NCBI GenBank assembly: GCA_034435035.1
Contig: DAOTXW010000103.1
Span: 42,845-106,844, forward strand
Origin: JAHEME01 sp034435035
GTDB taxonomy: Bacteria > Chloroflexota > Anaerolineae > Aggregatilineales > UBA3940
Direction of reading: 5' to 3'
DNA length: 64,000 nucleotides
Shown here: in pieces, positions 42,498 to 51,445 of the stretch
Numbering within the stretch: the first letter of the stretch is position 1
Layout: the number at the start of each line of letters is the position of its first letter
Program-made: the position numbers and the translations under genes
Notes under the pieces: model-generated
The model's input: only the letters and a program-made list of their open reading frames with translations
Told to the model about the DNA's origin: nothing
The model's database searches: none

Positions 42498-43424
42498 TCA
42501 GCCCGGAGGTTCGCTCGACCGCGTGCGCTGCAGCCCCAGTTGCTCGAATTGGGAGAGCTGCGCGTTTGCCAGCGCCTCGAAGTCGATCTCCGGATGCGCC
42601 ACCGACGACGTGCAGTCTTCCAGCAAATACCACCGGTGGATGAACTCGGGCCGCTGTGCGCCGAAATAGCGAGCCAGCGAGCTGATAGTTTCGAGCACGC
42701 AGTGACTCTTTGCCTGCCCCGCCAGATAGATCGCGTCGTAGCTGCCGATCAGATCGAGCAGCGGCTGGTTCAGATCCCCCAGCGGCGCTTCCGGCACTTT
42801 CACTTCCGGCTCCAGGATCGAGTAATGCTCGGTCTTGGGGATCTGCCCCTTGGCGATGAAGATCGGCTGGCTGTCCCGCGCCGCGGCATGGTACGTGATC
42901 GCCTCGTACAGCGCGGGGGTGATGCTGTGGCCGGGCGTGCCCACCATCGTGTGGTACGGCCAGATCATCAGCGTCTTCTTGGCTTCCTTCTCGAGCCGCT
43001 GCACATACTCCAGCGACCAGTCCGGTTCCACCAGTGGCCGCCACTCCCCGCGGGCCACCTCGGCGGCGCTGATCGGGGTGAAGGGCGGCGGCGGCTCGCC
43101 GGCTGTGTTCACCCACCAGGTCGGGTAGAAGATCTGCAGCGGCGTGTGGGTATCCAGTGAGGCGATGATGCCGGTGATCCGGTCGGTGTAGGCAAGCAGC
43201 CATTCGATGGTGCGGCGCGTGTCGGCGACGGCCCCCGGCACGCTCAACGACCCGTCTGTGTGGATAAAGTCAACCTGCGGATCGACCAGCAGCAGCAGGA
43301 CGCGCTCGCGGTCCGCGGCGGCTGGCCTGCCGCGGGCCTGCTGGCCTTCACGCACCGCGTCCAGGGTGCGCGGTGGGTAGAGGGTGCCCACGCGGGCCGG
43401 ATCGTAGAAAGTCGGAAAGCTCAC
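42498..43424 (-). CDS. Isochorismatase-like cysteine hydrolase
   Basis: 308 residues, longer than the usual 180-220. The fold is recognised by the Asp in 'LLLVDPQVDFIHTDGSL', the Lys in 'FIAKGQIPKTEHYS' and the catalytic Cys in 'LAGQAKSHCVLETI', the three residues of nicotinamidase/isochorismatase-like enzymes. Extra length is at the N-terminus and in the middle ('YPTWWVNTAGEPPPP'). The substrate is probably an amide; nicotinamide is one option. A TATAAT lies at 43472-43467 on the minus strand, with no clear -35. Confidence 0.85.
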   Translation of the reverse strand: MSFPTFYDPARVGTLYPPRTLDAVREGQQARGRPAAADRERVLLLLVDPQVDFIHTDGSLSVPGAVADTRRTIEWLLAYTDRITGIIASLDTHTPLQIFYPTWWVNTAGEPPPPFTPISAAEVARGEWRPLVEPDWSLEYVQRLEKEAKKTLMIWPYHTMVGTPGHSITPALYEAITYHAAARDSQPIFIAKGQIPKTEHYSILEPEVKVPEAPLGDLNQPLLDLIGSYDAIYLAGQAKSHCVLETISSLARYFGAQRPEFIHRWYLLEDCTSSVAHPEIDFEALANAQLSQFEQLGLQRTRSSEPPG

Positions 43425-43596
43425 AGGGTGCCTCCTTCTTCAACGGTTGCAGATCGGTGCGCTTTCATTATACCCTGCGCCCGGTTGCTCAGGCCGATCG
43501 GTGGTATCATCTCCCTCTGTCGGCGCCCGCCGGATCGGCGCGCCTCGGGGCTTGGCCGGCTGTCTGCCGCGTTCTGCGGTCTTCAGGGGAGGATCG

Positions 43597-45684
43597 ATGC
43601 GGGGTTCTGCCATCAGGCATATCGCGGTTGGGGCGCTGTTCGCGGCGCTGGCAGGCTGCGCCGGGGTGAGCGCGCTTCAGCCCTCGGCCGGGCCGACCCG
43701 CACGCCCTACGTGATCGTCATCACCGCCACGCCGGCCCCTGCACCCGGCGGCCCGTCGCCGACGCCCACCCCGCTGATGATCGGCCCATTTGGCCCGACC
43801 TTCATCCCGCCGCAGGCCGTCACGCCCGCCGGCCCGGAGCCGACTCTGGACCTCAGCGATCTCACCCCCGGCCCTGCCGCCGCTCAGCCGACGCCTGAGC
43901 CGGCTGAGGCGCTCCCGGGGGGCATCACGATCGCCCCGGAGGCGCCCCGCTCCGAGCGCCTCGGCCTCAACTTCGTCAGCGGCGCCCATCACGACCCGAC
44001 CGAGGCCCGCCTGCGCGTCGGCGTCGAAACTGGCATCGGCTGGGATCGCTTCCCCCTCTACTGGAGCGAGATCGAGCAGCAGCCCGGCCGCTACGTCTGG
44101 GAGGACTACGACGAGGCCGTCCGCTGGGATGTCCGTGCCGGCCTGCGCACCAATGCCATCCTGCTGGGAACCGCGCCGGTCTACGCCGACGAGCGCGGCG
44201 TCCCCGCCGGCCTGTTCGAGCCGGTCTTCGCCGACGGCTCCGACGAGCCGGGCCGCGGCAAGGCCATCAACCCGGCCAACCCCTGGGCGTCTTTCGTCTA
44301 TGCTGCCGTGAACCGCTACCGCCCCAACGGCTTCCTGGCTCAGTCCGACGGCTGGCCCCGCGGGGCCGGCATCCGTGTCTGGGAGGTCTGGAACGAGCCG
44401 GATTTCACGCTCTTCTGGCGCGGCAGCGTCGAGGAATACGCCCGGATGCTCAAGGTGGCCTACCTCGCCGCCCGCCACGCCGATGACCACGCCCGGATCA
44501 TGGTCGGCGGCCTGGTGCTGTTTGAGCAGCCTGGCTTCCTGGTCGATCTGCTCAACCTCTATCGGAACGACCCATCCCCGGTGGAGGGGGTCTTCCCCTT
44601 CGATCGGGTCGCCCTGCACGCCTACAACTATCCGGCGGCCTCCTACCAGGCCGTCGAGCGCGTCGAGAGCCTGCTGGCTATCTACGGCCTCAGCGACCGC
44701 CGCATCTGGCTCAACGAATCGGGCGTTGCCGTCTGGGATGACTACCCGGGGCCGGAGTGGGCGACCCGCCCCGACCAGATGATCTGGCGGGCCACGGCCC
44801 AGGAGCAGGCCAGCTACGTCATCCAGAGCGCCGCCTACGCCTTCATGGCCGGCGCCGATGCGGTATTCCATTTCCAGCTCTACGATGACTGCGGCAACCA
44901 GCCCGCCGGCACCACCTTTCCGCCGCATGATGGCAGCCTGTGCGATACCGGCCTGCAGTGCTGGGGCGATGCCCTCGGCCTGATGCGCAACAGCCGCGAG
45001 AATGTCTGCTTCAACCAGGGCCCCCGGCCCGATACCCCGCGCCCGGCCTACAGCGCCTTCCAGACCGTCGGCGCGGTGTTCGCCAGCCAGCCCTTTGTCC
45101 CCCTCACCGCTTCGCGCGGCCCCCTCGGCGATCAGGTCTGGCTGACCTTCGCCCGCCCCGGCAGCGGCGAGTTGATCACCGTCCTGTGGAATGAGTCCGG
45201 CCGCCAGGTCGAGGCTGCGCTGCCCACCTCGTCCGCCGAGGCCGTGCTCATCCTGGCCGGCGGCGAGCAGACCACCATCCGCCCGGGCGAGGACGGCCTG
45301 TACCATGTGGTTCTCAACCCGGCCACCAACCGCAACCACGTCGGGCTGCCCGTCAACTACATGATCGGCGGGCCGCCCGTCTTTCTCATTCAGCGGCCCG
45401 CCCGGCCCGTCGTCAGCGTGCTCCCTCTGCTGGAGACCAGCCGCACGGCCTTCATGGTGCAGTGGGAATCCAGCGACCCGACCCTCCGCCGCTACGAGAT
45501 CTACTACCGCGATGAAACCGCCGCCGGCGATTGGGTGCTCTGGCTCGAATCAGACACCCCCGGCGAAGCCCTGTTCGTCGGGGGGGCGGGCCGCACCTAC
45601 AGCTTCTTTGCCCGGGGTCGGTTGGCCGATGACTCCTGGACGGCGGATGAGCCGGTCGTGCAGGCCCGCACCACCGTCGAATGA
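43597..45684 (+). CDS. Extracytoplasmic glycosidase-like lipoprotein (clan GH-A type)
   Basis: 695 residues from ATG 43597, with AGGGGAGGA upstream. Lipoprotein signal with Cys21, a long Pro/Thr/Ala linker (to about 115), then a TIM-barrel-like part that starts 'RLGLNFVSGAHH'. 'VWEVWNEPDF' places a clan GH-A acid/base candidate at Glu267, and 'RIWLNESGV' a nucleophile candidate at Glu374, as in GH39/GH5-like enzymes. A beta-rich domain (from about 470) and a final Fn3-like module (595-695) follow. It likely cleaves a surface or environmental glycan. The family number cannot be fixed by eye. Confidence 0.75.
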   Translation: MRGSAIRHIAVGALFAALAGCAGVSALQPSAGPTRTPYVIVITATPAPAPGGPSPTPTPLMIGPFGPTFIPPQAVTPAGPEPTLDLSDLTPGPAAAQPTPEPAEALPGGITIAPEAPRSERLGLNFVSGAHHDPTEARLRVGVETGIGWDRFPLYWSEIEQQPGRYVWEDYDEAVRWDVRAGLRTNAILLGTAPVYADERGVPAGLFEPVFADGSDEPGRGKAINPANPWASFVYAAVNRYRPNGFLAQSDGWPRGAGIRVWEVWNEPDFTLFWRGSVEEYARMLKVAYLAARHADDHARIMVGGLVLFEQPGFLVDLLNLYRNDPSPVEGVFPFDRVALHAYNYPAASYQAVERVESLLAIYGLSDRRIWLNESGVAVWDDYPGPEWATRPDQMIWRATAQEQASYVIQSAAYAFMAGADAVFHFQLYDDCGNQPAGTTFPPHDGSLCDTGLQCWGDALGLMRNSRENVCFNQGPRPDTPRPAYSAFQTVGAVFASQPFVPLTASRGPLGDQVWLTFARPGSGELITVLWNESGRQVEAALPTSSAEAVLILAGGEQTTIRPGEDGLYHVVLNPATNRNHVGLPVNYMIGGPPVFLIQRPARPVVSVLPLLETSRTAFMVQWESSDPTLRRYEIYYRDETAAGDWVLWLESDTPGEALFVGGAGRTYSFFARGRLADDSWTADEPVVQARTTVE

Positions 45685-45697
45685 CCGGGTCCCTGCG

Positions 45698-46639
45698 CTA
45701 GCCCTCCAGCCGGCCGCGCAGCCGCGGATCGAGTGCATCGCGCAGCCCATCGCCCAGCAGGTTGAACCCCAGCACCGTCAGCACGATCGCCAGCCCGGGG
45801 AACACCAGCGCCCACCAGGCGCCGCTCAGCAGGAAGCGCTGACTTTCCGCCAGCATCTTCCCCCATTCGGGGTAGGGCGGCTGCTGGCCCAGCCCCAGGA
45901 AGCCCAGCGCCGCGGTCTCCACGACCGCGGTGCCCAGCCCCAGCGTCGTCTGCACGATGATCGGCGCCAGGCTGTTGGGCAGGATATGCCGGATCAACAC
46001 CCGCCACTCGCTTGCCCCCAGGCTGCGTGCCGCGCTGATGAAATCCTCTTCCCGGATCGACAGCGCCATCGACCGGGACAGCCGTGCATAGGCCGGGATG
46101 CCCACGATCCCGATCGCCAGCATGGCGTTCGTCAGCCCCGGCCCCAGGAACGCCACGATCACGATCGCCAGCAGCAGCGCCGGGAATGCCAGCAGCACGT
46201 CCATCAGGCGCATGATGACGCTGTCTACCGCCCCGCCGGCCAGCCCGGCGACCTCCCCCAGCAGCATCCCGATGAACAGGGAGATCGCCACCGAGATGAT
46301 CCCCACCCGCAGCGACACCGGCGCCCCGTGCAGAATCCGTATCGCGATGTCCCGCCCCAGGTTGTCCGTCCCCATGATGTGCTCCGCCGAGGGCGGTTGT
46401 AGCTTCTCCGGCAGGTTCGAGTCCGTCGTCGCGTCATACGGCAGCAGAATCGGCCCGATCGCGGCCACCAGCACGAACAGGATCACCAGCACCCCCCCGA
46501 TGCGGGCGCTCCCGTTGCGCAGCAGGGCGCGCCGCACCTGGCTCCACGCCGAGCGGTACTCCATCAGCTTCTCGCGTTGCCGCAGCACTTCCTCTTCGGT
46601 CAGCGTCGCGGCAGCGGTGGTATCTAGGATCTCGGACAT
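45698..46639 (-). CDS. Opp/Dpp-type ABC transporter permease, DppC-like
   Basis: 313 residues. An N-terminal cytoplasmic segment, TM1 with 'IGGVLVILFVLVAAIGPILLP', split at its centre, then the OppC_N and BPD_transp_1 domains. 'HIMGTDNLGRDIAIRILHGA' carries the G-T-D-x-x-G-R-D signature of DppC-type permeases, and 'EEDFISAARSLGASEWRVLIRHILPN' contains the EAA loop that contacts the ATPase. It pairs with the upstream DppB-like protein. No ATPase genes are in the window, so they must be encoded elsewhere. Confidence 0.93.
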   Translation of the reverse strand: MSEILDTTAAATLTEEEVLRQREKLMEYRSAWSQVRRALLRNGSARIGGVLVILFVLVAAIGPILLPYDATTDSNLPEKLQPPSAEHIMGTDNLGRDIAIRILHGAPVSLRVGIISVAISLFIGMLLGEVAGLAGGAVDSVIMRLMDVLLAFPALLLAIVIVAFLGPGLTNAMLAIGIVGIPAYARLSRSMALSIREEDFISAARSLGASEWRVLIRHILPNSLAPIIVQTTLGLGTAVVETAALGFLGLGQQPPYPEWGKMLAESQRFLLSGAWWALVFPGLAIVLTVLGFNLLGDGLRDALDPRLRGRLEG

Positions 46640-46661
46640 GAGCAGCTATCCTCCGGCGGGC

Positions 46662-48086
46662 CTACGACAGCCTGATCCGCGGGTTGAGCACCCCGTACAG
46701 GACGTCAACTGCCAGGTTGATGATCACAAACAGAAAGGCCACGATCAGCGTCACCGACTGGATAATCGGGTATTCGCGCTCCAGGATCGCATCGAACACC
46801 CAGCGCCCGATCCCCGGCCATGTGAAGATCGTCTCCGTCAGCACCGCCCCGCTCAGCAGGATGCCCAGTTGCAGCCCCACCACCGTGACCACCGGCATCA
46901 GCGCGTTCCGCAGCGCGTGCTTGAAGACGACCGCCCGCTCCCTCAGCCCCTTGGCCCGCGCGGTCCGGATGTAATCCTGGTGCAGCACCTCCAGCATTGA
47001 GGAGCGCGTGATGCGGGCGATCACCGAGATCGGGATCGTCGCCAGCACCAGCGACGGCATCGTCAGGTGCACCAGCGCATCGAACAGCGCTTTCCAGTTT
47101 CCCTGGATCAGCGCGTCAACTGTCAGCACCCCCGTGATCACCCGCAGCTCCGTGTCGATATCCAGCCGCCCGATCATCGGCAGCGCCTGCAGCTGGATGC
47201 TGAAAATGAAGATCAGCATCAGCCCCAGCCAGAAGATCGGCATCGAAACCCCGATCAGCGCTCCCATCATGCTCAGTGTGTCCAGCAGCGAGTTGCGCCA
47301 TACCGCCGACATCACCCCGATCGGGATGCCGATGATCACCGAGATGAGCAGCGCATACAGTGACAGCTCCAGCGTGGCGGGCAGCCGTCGACGCAGCTCG
47401 CTGGTGATCGGGATGTGGCCCTGGATCGTCTCGCCCAGGTCTCCGCGCAGGATCCGCCCCATGTAGATGAAGTACTGGCTGTCCAGCGGGCGCACCGTGA
47501 TCGCTACCTGATCCTCCTGGATCCAGCCGATGGCCCGTCCCAGCTCCTTGCTCCACGTGACCTCGTACCAGCCGTCCTCTCCCTGGCTGACCACGGTCAG
47601 CAGATTCGTTTCGATTGACCCCATCCGCCGGGCGCCGCGCTCCACCGGCTCGTCAAACGCCCGCAGCCGCTCCTCGCTGAATCGTACCGTCCCGCCGGCT
47701 TCTGTAGCGGCCTCGTCCTGCACCCACCCCTGCAGGGTTTCCTCTTCCACGGCGCTCAGCCGTACCCACCCGTCTGTGCGCTCTATCACCGTCAGGCGGG
47801 CATTGGCGGAGAACTCCCCGGTTACCACCTCGCTGCCAGGCTCCTCGACCAGCACAGCGGTCTCACCGATCGGCCTGGCTTCGCTGCCCCCGAAGTTCAG
47901 GAACAGCGGCTTGTTCAGCCCCAGTTGCTCGCGTATCCGCTGGATGTTCTCCTCGGTGGCGCGTTCCCCCAGCAGAGTCACGGCGGGGTCGCCCGGGATG
48001 ATGTGGATGAACAGGAACACCAGGATCGAGACCCCCAGCAGCACCGGGATCGCCTCAAAGAGTCGCCTGATAATGTAGGTGGTCAT
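46662..48086 (-). CDS. Opp/Dpp-type ABC permease, DppB-like, with two inserted SH3b-like domains
   Basis: 474 residues, about 140 longer than normal DppB. TM1 (about 10-30) with 'LLGVSILVFLFIHIIPGDP' and the region to residue 61 are standard, and the standard sequence resumes at 'SQYFIYMGRILRGDLG' (203-218) followed by five helices and the EAA loop 'DYIRTARAKGLRERAVVFKHALRN', seen as conserved blocks. Residues 62-202 are extra. They hold two copies of a pattern typical of bacterial SH3 domains: 'TVIERTDGWVRL...GWV' and 'TVVSQGEDGWYEV...GWI'. The insertion lies in the outer loop after TM1, so it faces outside. Confidence 0.9.
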   Translation of the reverse strand: MTTYIIRRLFEAIPVLLGVSILVFLFIHIIPGDPAVTLLGERATEENIQRIREQLGLNKPLFLNFGGSEARPIGETAVLVEEPGSEVVTGEFSANARLTVIERTDGWVRLSAVEEETLQGWVQDEAATEAGGTVRFSEERLRAFDEPVERGARRMGSIETNLLTVVSQGEDGWYEVTWSKELGRAIGWIQEDQVAITVRPLDSQYFIYMGRILRGDLGETIQGHIPITSELRRRLPATLELSLYALLISVIIGIPIGVMSAVWRNSLLDTLSMMGALIGVSMPIFWLGLMLIFIFSIQLQALPMIGRLDIDTELRVITGVLTVDALIQGNWKALFDALVHLTMPSLVLATIPISVIARITRSSMLEVLHQDYIRTARAKGLRERAVVFKHALRNALMPVVTVVGLQLGILLSGAVLTETIFTWPGIGRWVFDAILEREYPIIQSVTLIVAFLFVIINLAVDVLYGVLNPRIRLS

Positions 48087-48197
48087 GTGGAAACCTTGCC
48101 GATGGCCTGACAGGACACGGGATGCCGCGCCGGCATCAGGATGAATGGGTACCGTTATAGCACAGGGCGGTGCAAAACACCTACCACCGGCCCGTCA

Positions 48198-48258
48198 GCG
48201 GAAAACCCGGCGCGGGAACCCCCTGCAGGGCCGCCGGTGGAGGGCCCGGGCTTTCCGC
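48198..48258 (-). repeat. Long inverted repeat between binding-protein and permease genes
   Basis: GCGGAAAaCCCGG (48198-48210) pairs with CCGGGcTTTCCGC (48246-48258), 12 of 13 positions. The loop region is GC-rich and can fold further. With the hairpin at 48270-48299 it forms a double structure downstream of the binding-protein gene. Confidence 0.65.
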
Positions 48259-48269
48259 GCCCGGTGTGG

Positions 48270-48299
48270 ACAGGCCCCGGCTGAACGGCCGGGGCCTGT
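48270..48299 (-). terminator. Hairpin after the binding-protein gene
   Basis: ACAGGCCCCGGC / GCCGGGGCCTGT, a 12-bp perfect stem with a 6-base loop, 30 bases downstream of the stop of the minus-strand gene. No T-tract. It may end part of the transcripts or protect the upstream mRNA, giving more binding protein than permease. Confidence 0.65.
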
Positions 48300-48329
48300 G
48301 TGCCTCACTGTGTCGGATCGGGGCCGCGT

Positions 48330-50120
48330 TTACTCGATCACGATCGTCTTGAAGTACTCCGTGCCGGTCGGGCTTGGCTCATAGCCGGAGATGTTCGCCC
48401 TCAGCAGGATGGCCGGCTTGTTGTAGGCCAGCCACACCCGGTAGGCGCCCTCTGCCAGCAGGGCTTCAGCCTGGGTGTACAGCTCGGCGCGGACATCCGG
48501 ATCGGTCTCAGAGCGGGCCTGAACCAGCAGATCTGCGACCTCCGGCACCTGGATGTACCCTTCACGCGCCAGCGGTGTCTGGGCGTTTGCGAAGAAGTAG
48601 CCCAGGAAGTTGTCGGAGTCGCCGTTATCGCCCGTCCAGCCCAGGAAGTACAGGCCGGGCAGATTGCCGTTGCGGCGGTTGTCCAGATACACGGCCCAGT
48701 CGCCCAGGCTCACCAGTTCGGTCTGGATGCCGATCGCGGCCAGGTCGGCGGCCACAGCCTGAGCCACACCCTCTGCATCAGGCATGTACGGGCGGGTCAC
48801 CGGCATCACGAACAGCTTCAGCGGCTGGCCGCTGTTCTCCGGATCCTCGGTGGTGGTCACATTCCCCGCCTCATCGACCGTGTAGACCGTCACCGTTTCG
48901 ATCCCGTCCGGGTAGCCGGCTTCAGCCAGCAGCGCCTGCGCGGCTTCCGGATCGTAGGTGTAGCCGGGCAGCTCATCCGGGTTGTAGCCCAGCGTGCCGG
49001 GCGGCAGCCACTGGTTGGCCACTTCGCCTGCGCCCGCGTAGAACGCATCCACCAGCGCCTGGCGGTTGATCGCCATGGCGATCGCCATACGCACCTTCGG
49101 ATCCTGCAGTTCCTTCACCCGGAAGTTGAACGCCAGGTAGCCGTTCACCAGCGGCGGGCGGCGCAGCACCTGCAGATCGGGGTTGCCCTCGGCAGCCGCC
49201 ACGTCTTCAGGCGTCGCGCCGAAGTAGCCATCGATCTCGCCGGCCTGCAGGGCCGCAAAGCGCGCAGCCGGGTCCACGATCGGGCGGATCACGATCCGCT
49301 CCACGTTGCCCGTCACCTCACCCCAGTAGTCCGGGTAGCGCTCCAGCGTGATCTGATCGCCGGTCACCCATTCGACGAACTCGTAGGGGCCGGTGCAGAC
49401 GTACCCGACTTCGGGTGTGCCGTAGTCCACCCCGTACTCCATGATCGCCGTCGGGCTGTGGATCGAGAACATCGCCATCGCCAGGTTCGGCAGCATCGTG
49501 GTCACGTCGGACAGCGTGAACTTCACCGTGTACTCGTCAACGGCCTCAACCGAGGTGATCAGCGAGGCATCATCGAAGCCGCCCCACATCGCTTCGTAGT
49601 ACTCAAACACCTGTTCGGGGAAGTGGTACTCGTTGGTGGTGAAGCGCCACCGGTCGAAGTTGAAAACCACTGCCTCGGCGTTGAACGGCGTGCCGTCATG
49701 GAAGGTTACGCCTTCGCGCAGTTTGAACGTCCACTCCAGCAGGTCATCGCTGACTTCCCAGCTCTCAGCCAGCATGGGGACCGGGTTGTTCGTCCCGCCG
49801 TCAAACTCGACCAGGTTCTCGCAGCCCTGCTCGATGACGCGGAACGACTCGCCGTCGGTCACCACGGCGCTGTCCAGCTGCACTGCATCACCCTGCGCTC
49901 CGAAGGTAAAGGTCACCGGGCCTTCGGGCTCCGGTTCTTCGGTCGGCTCCGGCTCCTCGGTCGGCTCCGGCTCCTCGGCGGCCGGTTCTTCAGCGGCCGG
50001 CTCTTCAGCAGCCGGCTCTTCAGCAGCCGGCTCTTCCGGTGCCGGGGCTGCCGGGGCGCACGCTGCCATCAGCGCGGCCAGCACCAGCAGAATCAGGCTC
50101 AGCTTAAAAAGCTTCGACAT
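48330..50120 (-). CDS. Oligopeptide/dipeptide-type solute-binding lipoprotein (SBP_bac_5)
   Basis: 596 residues. Signal peptide with lipobox 'LMAAC' (about Cys21), then a 40-residue linker of repeated Glu-Pro-Ala and Glu-Pro-Thr units, then an SBP_bac_5 domain: 'DGESFRVIEQGCENLVEF', 'LREGVTFHDGTPFNAEAVVFNFDRW' (in blocks), 'MAIAMAINRQALVDAFYAGAGEVANQ' (in blocks) and 'PDELPGYTYDPEAAQALLAEAGYPDG'. It captures peptides or another small ligand outside and passes it to the permeases encoded downstream. A strong promoter lies 138 bases upstream. Confidence 0.95.
   Translation of the reverse strand: MSKLFKLSLILLVLAALMAACAPAAPAPEEPAAEEPAAEEPAAEEPAAEEPEPTEEPEPTEEPEPEGPVTFTFGAQGDAVQLDSAVVTDGESFRVIEQGCENLVEFDGGTNNPVPMLAESWEVSDDLLEWTFKLREGVTFHDGTPFNAEAVVFNFDRWRFTTNEYHFPEQVFEYYEAMWGGFDDASLITSVEAVDEYTVKFTLSDVTTMLPNLAMAMFSIHSPTAIMEYGVDYGTPEVGYVCTGPYEFVEWVTGDQITLERYPDYWGEVTGNVERIVIRPIVDPAARFAALQAGEIDGYFGATPEDVAAAEGNPDLQVLRRPPLVNGYLAFNFRVKELQDPKVRMAIAMAINRQALVDAFYAGAGEVANQWLPPGTLGYNPDELPGYTYDPEAAQALLAEAGYPDGIETVTVYTVDEAGNVTTTEDPENSGQPLKLFVMPVTRPYMPDAEGVAQAVAADLAAIGIQTELVSLGDWAVYLDNRRNGNLPGLYFLGWTGDNGDSDNFLGYFFANAQTPLAREGYIQVPEVADLLVQARSETDPDVRAELYTQAEALLAEGAYRVWLAYNKPAILLRANISGYEPSPTGTEYFKTIVIE
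49910..50045 (-). repeat. Acidic Glu/Pro linker repeats
   Basis: Tandem copies of a 15-base unit (coding EEPAA) at about 49975-50040 and an 18-base unit (coding EEPEPT) at about 49920-49975, in frame inside the binding-protein gene. They make a flexible acidic tether between the lipid anchor and the binding domain. Confidence 0.8.
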
Positions 50121-50257
50121 TGGGGGACTCTCCTCCTACAAGGTGTGAAAACTGATAGGACAGCCATTCTGTGAAAAATCCGCAGTGGCGCTCACCTCCT
50201 TTAATCTACTCAGGCGCAGGGCAGTATGGTTCAAATCGCCTGCCCCCCGCTGAGGTC

Positions 50258-50286
50258 ATTGTAAGATTGCCCCTCACAGATGTCAA
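50258..50286 (-). promoter_or_regulatory. Promoter of the peptide-type ABC transporter operon
   Basis: Minus strand: TTGACA (50286-50281), 17-bp spacer, TACAAT (50263-50258). Near-consensus. It predicts a leader of about 130 bases before the binding-protein ATG at 50120; that leader contains AGGCG/CGCCT and GGGCAG/CTGCCC pairs around 50212-50245. Confidence 0.75.
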
Positions 50287-50417
50287 GCCATCCTTCCTGC
50301 CGGGCGCATTTCAGGTGGGGAGGGCCGCGCTGCAGGCCCTCACCCCCCGATGTGGCATAACAGCGTCAGCGAGCGCAGCTTCGCAGCGTTCAATGCCCCC
50401 GGGTCGGTGGTCTGCCG

Positions 50418-50849
50418 CTAATCCCGCAGCAGTGGCGAATCAAACCACAGCCCCAGGATTCGGTGCTCCGGGTCATCCCGATCGAAGATCACTGTGACCT
50501 TGACCGCGGCGTCGTTCTCAAAGGCTGCCTCGTACTCCATCGCCCACAGGTCGCCCTGTTCGACCGCCTGCCTGAAGGTATGCGATCGGTATGCCCCCAG
50601 CCGCCCGATGATCTCGCCGTATACCTGCGGAAAGGTGATCGGGTCGATGCGATCCCGCATCTCTTCGCTGAAGTCCTGGCTGTGCTGCGCATAGTCGTTG
50701 CGGCTCAGCCCTTCCAGCGCGTTCTCGACGATCGGATCCACCTCGGCAGCGAAGGCGGCAGCCTCGCCCGGCGGCACAGGTGGCGGCTGGCATCCTGCTG
50801 CAAGCGCCAGCGCAAGCCCGGCCGCGCCGATGAGCCGTCGTTCTCTCAT
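50418..50849 (-). CDS. DUF3887-like lipoprotein
   Basis: 143 residues. Lipoprotein signal with 'LALAAGC' (about Cys20), then a small alpha/beta domain: 'ENALEGLSRNDYAQHSQDFSEEMRD', seen in blocks, 'FPQVYGEIIGRLGAY' and 'VTVIFDRDDPEHRILGLWFDSP'. This pattern of an N-terminal helix pair followed by a four-strand sheet is that of DUF3887, a small extracytoplasmic domain of unknown function. Its start overlaps the stop of the flavin reductase gene by four bases. Confidence 0.7.
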   Translation of the reverse strand: MRERRLIGAAGLALALAAGCQPPPVPPGEAAAFAAEVDPIVENALEGLSRNDYAQHSQDFSEEMRDRIDPITFPQVYGEIIGRLGAYRSHTFRQAVEQGDLWAMEYEAAFENDAAVKVTVIFDRDDPEHRILGLWFDSPLLRD

Positions 50850-51358
50850 CGGGGGGCTCCCTCGTCAGGGGGTGCCAGCCGTCGGTATTGCCCGCCCCAG
50901 AACACCAGCGGCGGCGCCGGGTTGTCAGGCCGGTGCAGGGCCATCACATCCCCCAGTACAATCCAGTGATCGCCGCCCTCCAGCACCTGGCTGCGCCGGC
51001 ACCCAACCGCCCCGATGCAGTCCTCCAGCCGGCTGCCGCCCTCCCACTCCACGAAGCGGAAGGCGGGTGGCTCCGGCAGCCGCGAGATGCCGGCGAAGTA
51101 GTCCGAAAGTGCCCCCTGGTCTTCAGCCAGGAAGCTCAGGCAGAAGGTCTCCGCCTCCATCAGGTGCGTGGCGATGTGCGCCTCCCGGTTCACGCACACC
51201 AGCAGCAGCAGCGGCTCCAGCGAGACCGAGGTGACCGAGTTAGCGGTCATCGCCACCACGGCATGGGCCGCCGACCGCGTGGTCAGCACAGCCACCCCGG
51301 TCGCAAACAGACCCATGGTTCGTCGGTACAGCCGCGTATCCAGATCGGGATGATCCAT
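50846..51358 (-). CDS. Flavin reductase-like FMN-binding protein
   Basis: 170 residues of the flavin reductase-like family, which bind FMN and either reduce free flavin for a partner monooxygenase or act as small oxidoreductases. Conserved features are 'YRRTMGLFATGVAVLTT', 'AMTANSVTSVSLEPLLLLVCVN', seen as two blocks, 'FCLSFLAEDQGALSDYFAG', and the C-terminal 'GGDHWIVLGDVMAL', with the G-D-H motif typical of this family. No monooxygenase gene is adjacent. The gene lies upstream of, and overlapping, the DUF3887-like gene. Confidence 0.88.
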   Translation of the reverse strand: MDHPDLDTRLYRRTMGLFATGVAVLTTRSAAHAVVAMTANSVTSVSLEPLLLLVCVNREAHIATHLMEAETFCLSFLAEDQGALSDYFAGISRLPEPPAFRFVEWEGGSRLEDCIGAVGCRRSQVLEGGDHWIVLGDVMALHRPDNPAPPLVFWGGQYRRLAPPDEGAPR

Positions 51359-51445
51359 GTATCGGGTGCTCCTCGCAGGCCCGGCTCCGGGCTATAGTAA
51401 GTTCGATTGTAGCGCACGCGGGGGGGCTTCCCCAAAACCCCGCAT

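Noticed and set aside
43507..45339. 610-codon minus-strand open frame opposite the glycosidase-like gene
   Set aside because: No signal peptide, domain or ribosome site; codon periodicity belongs to the plus strand.
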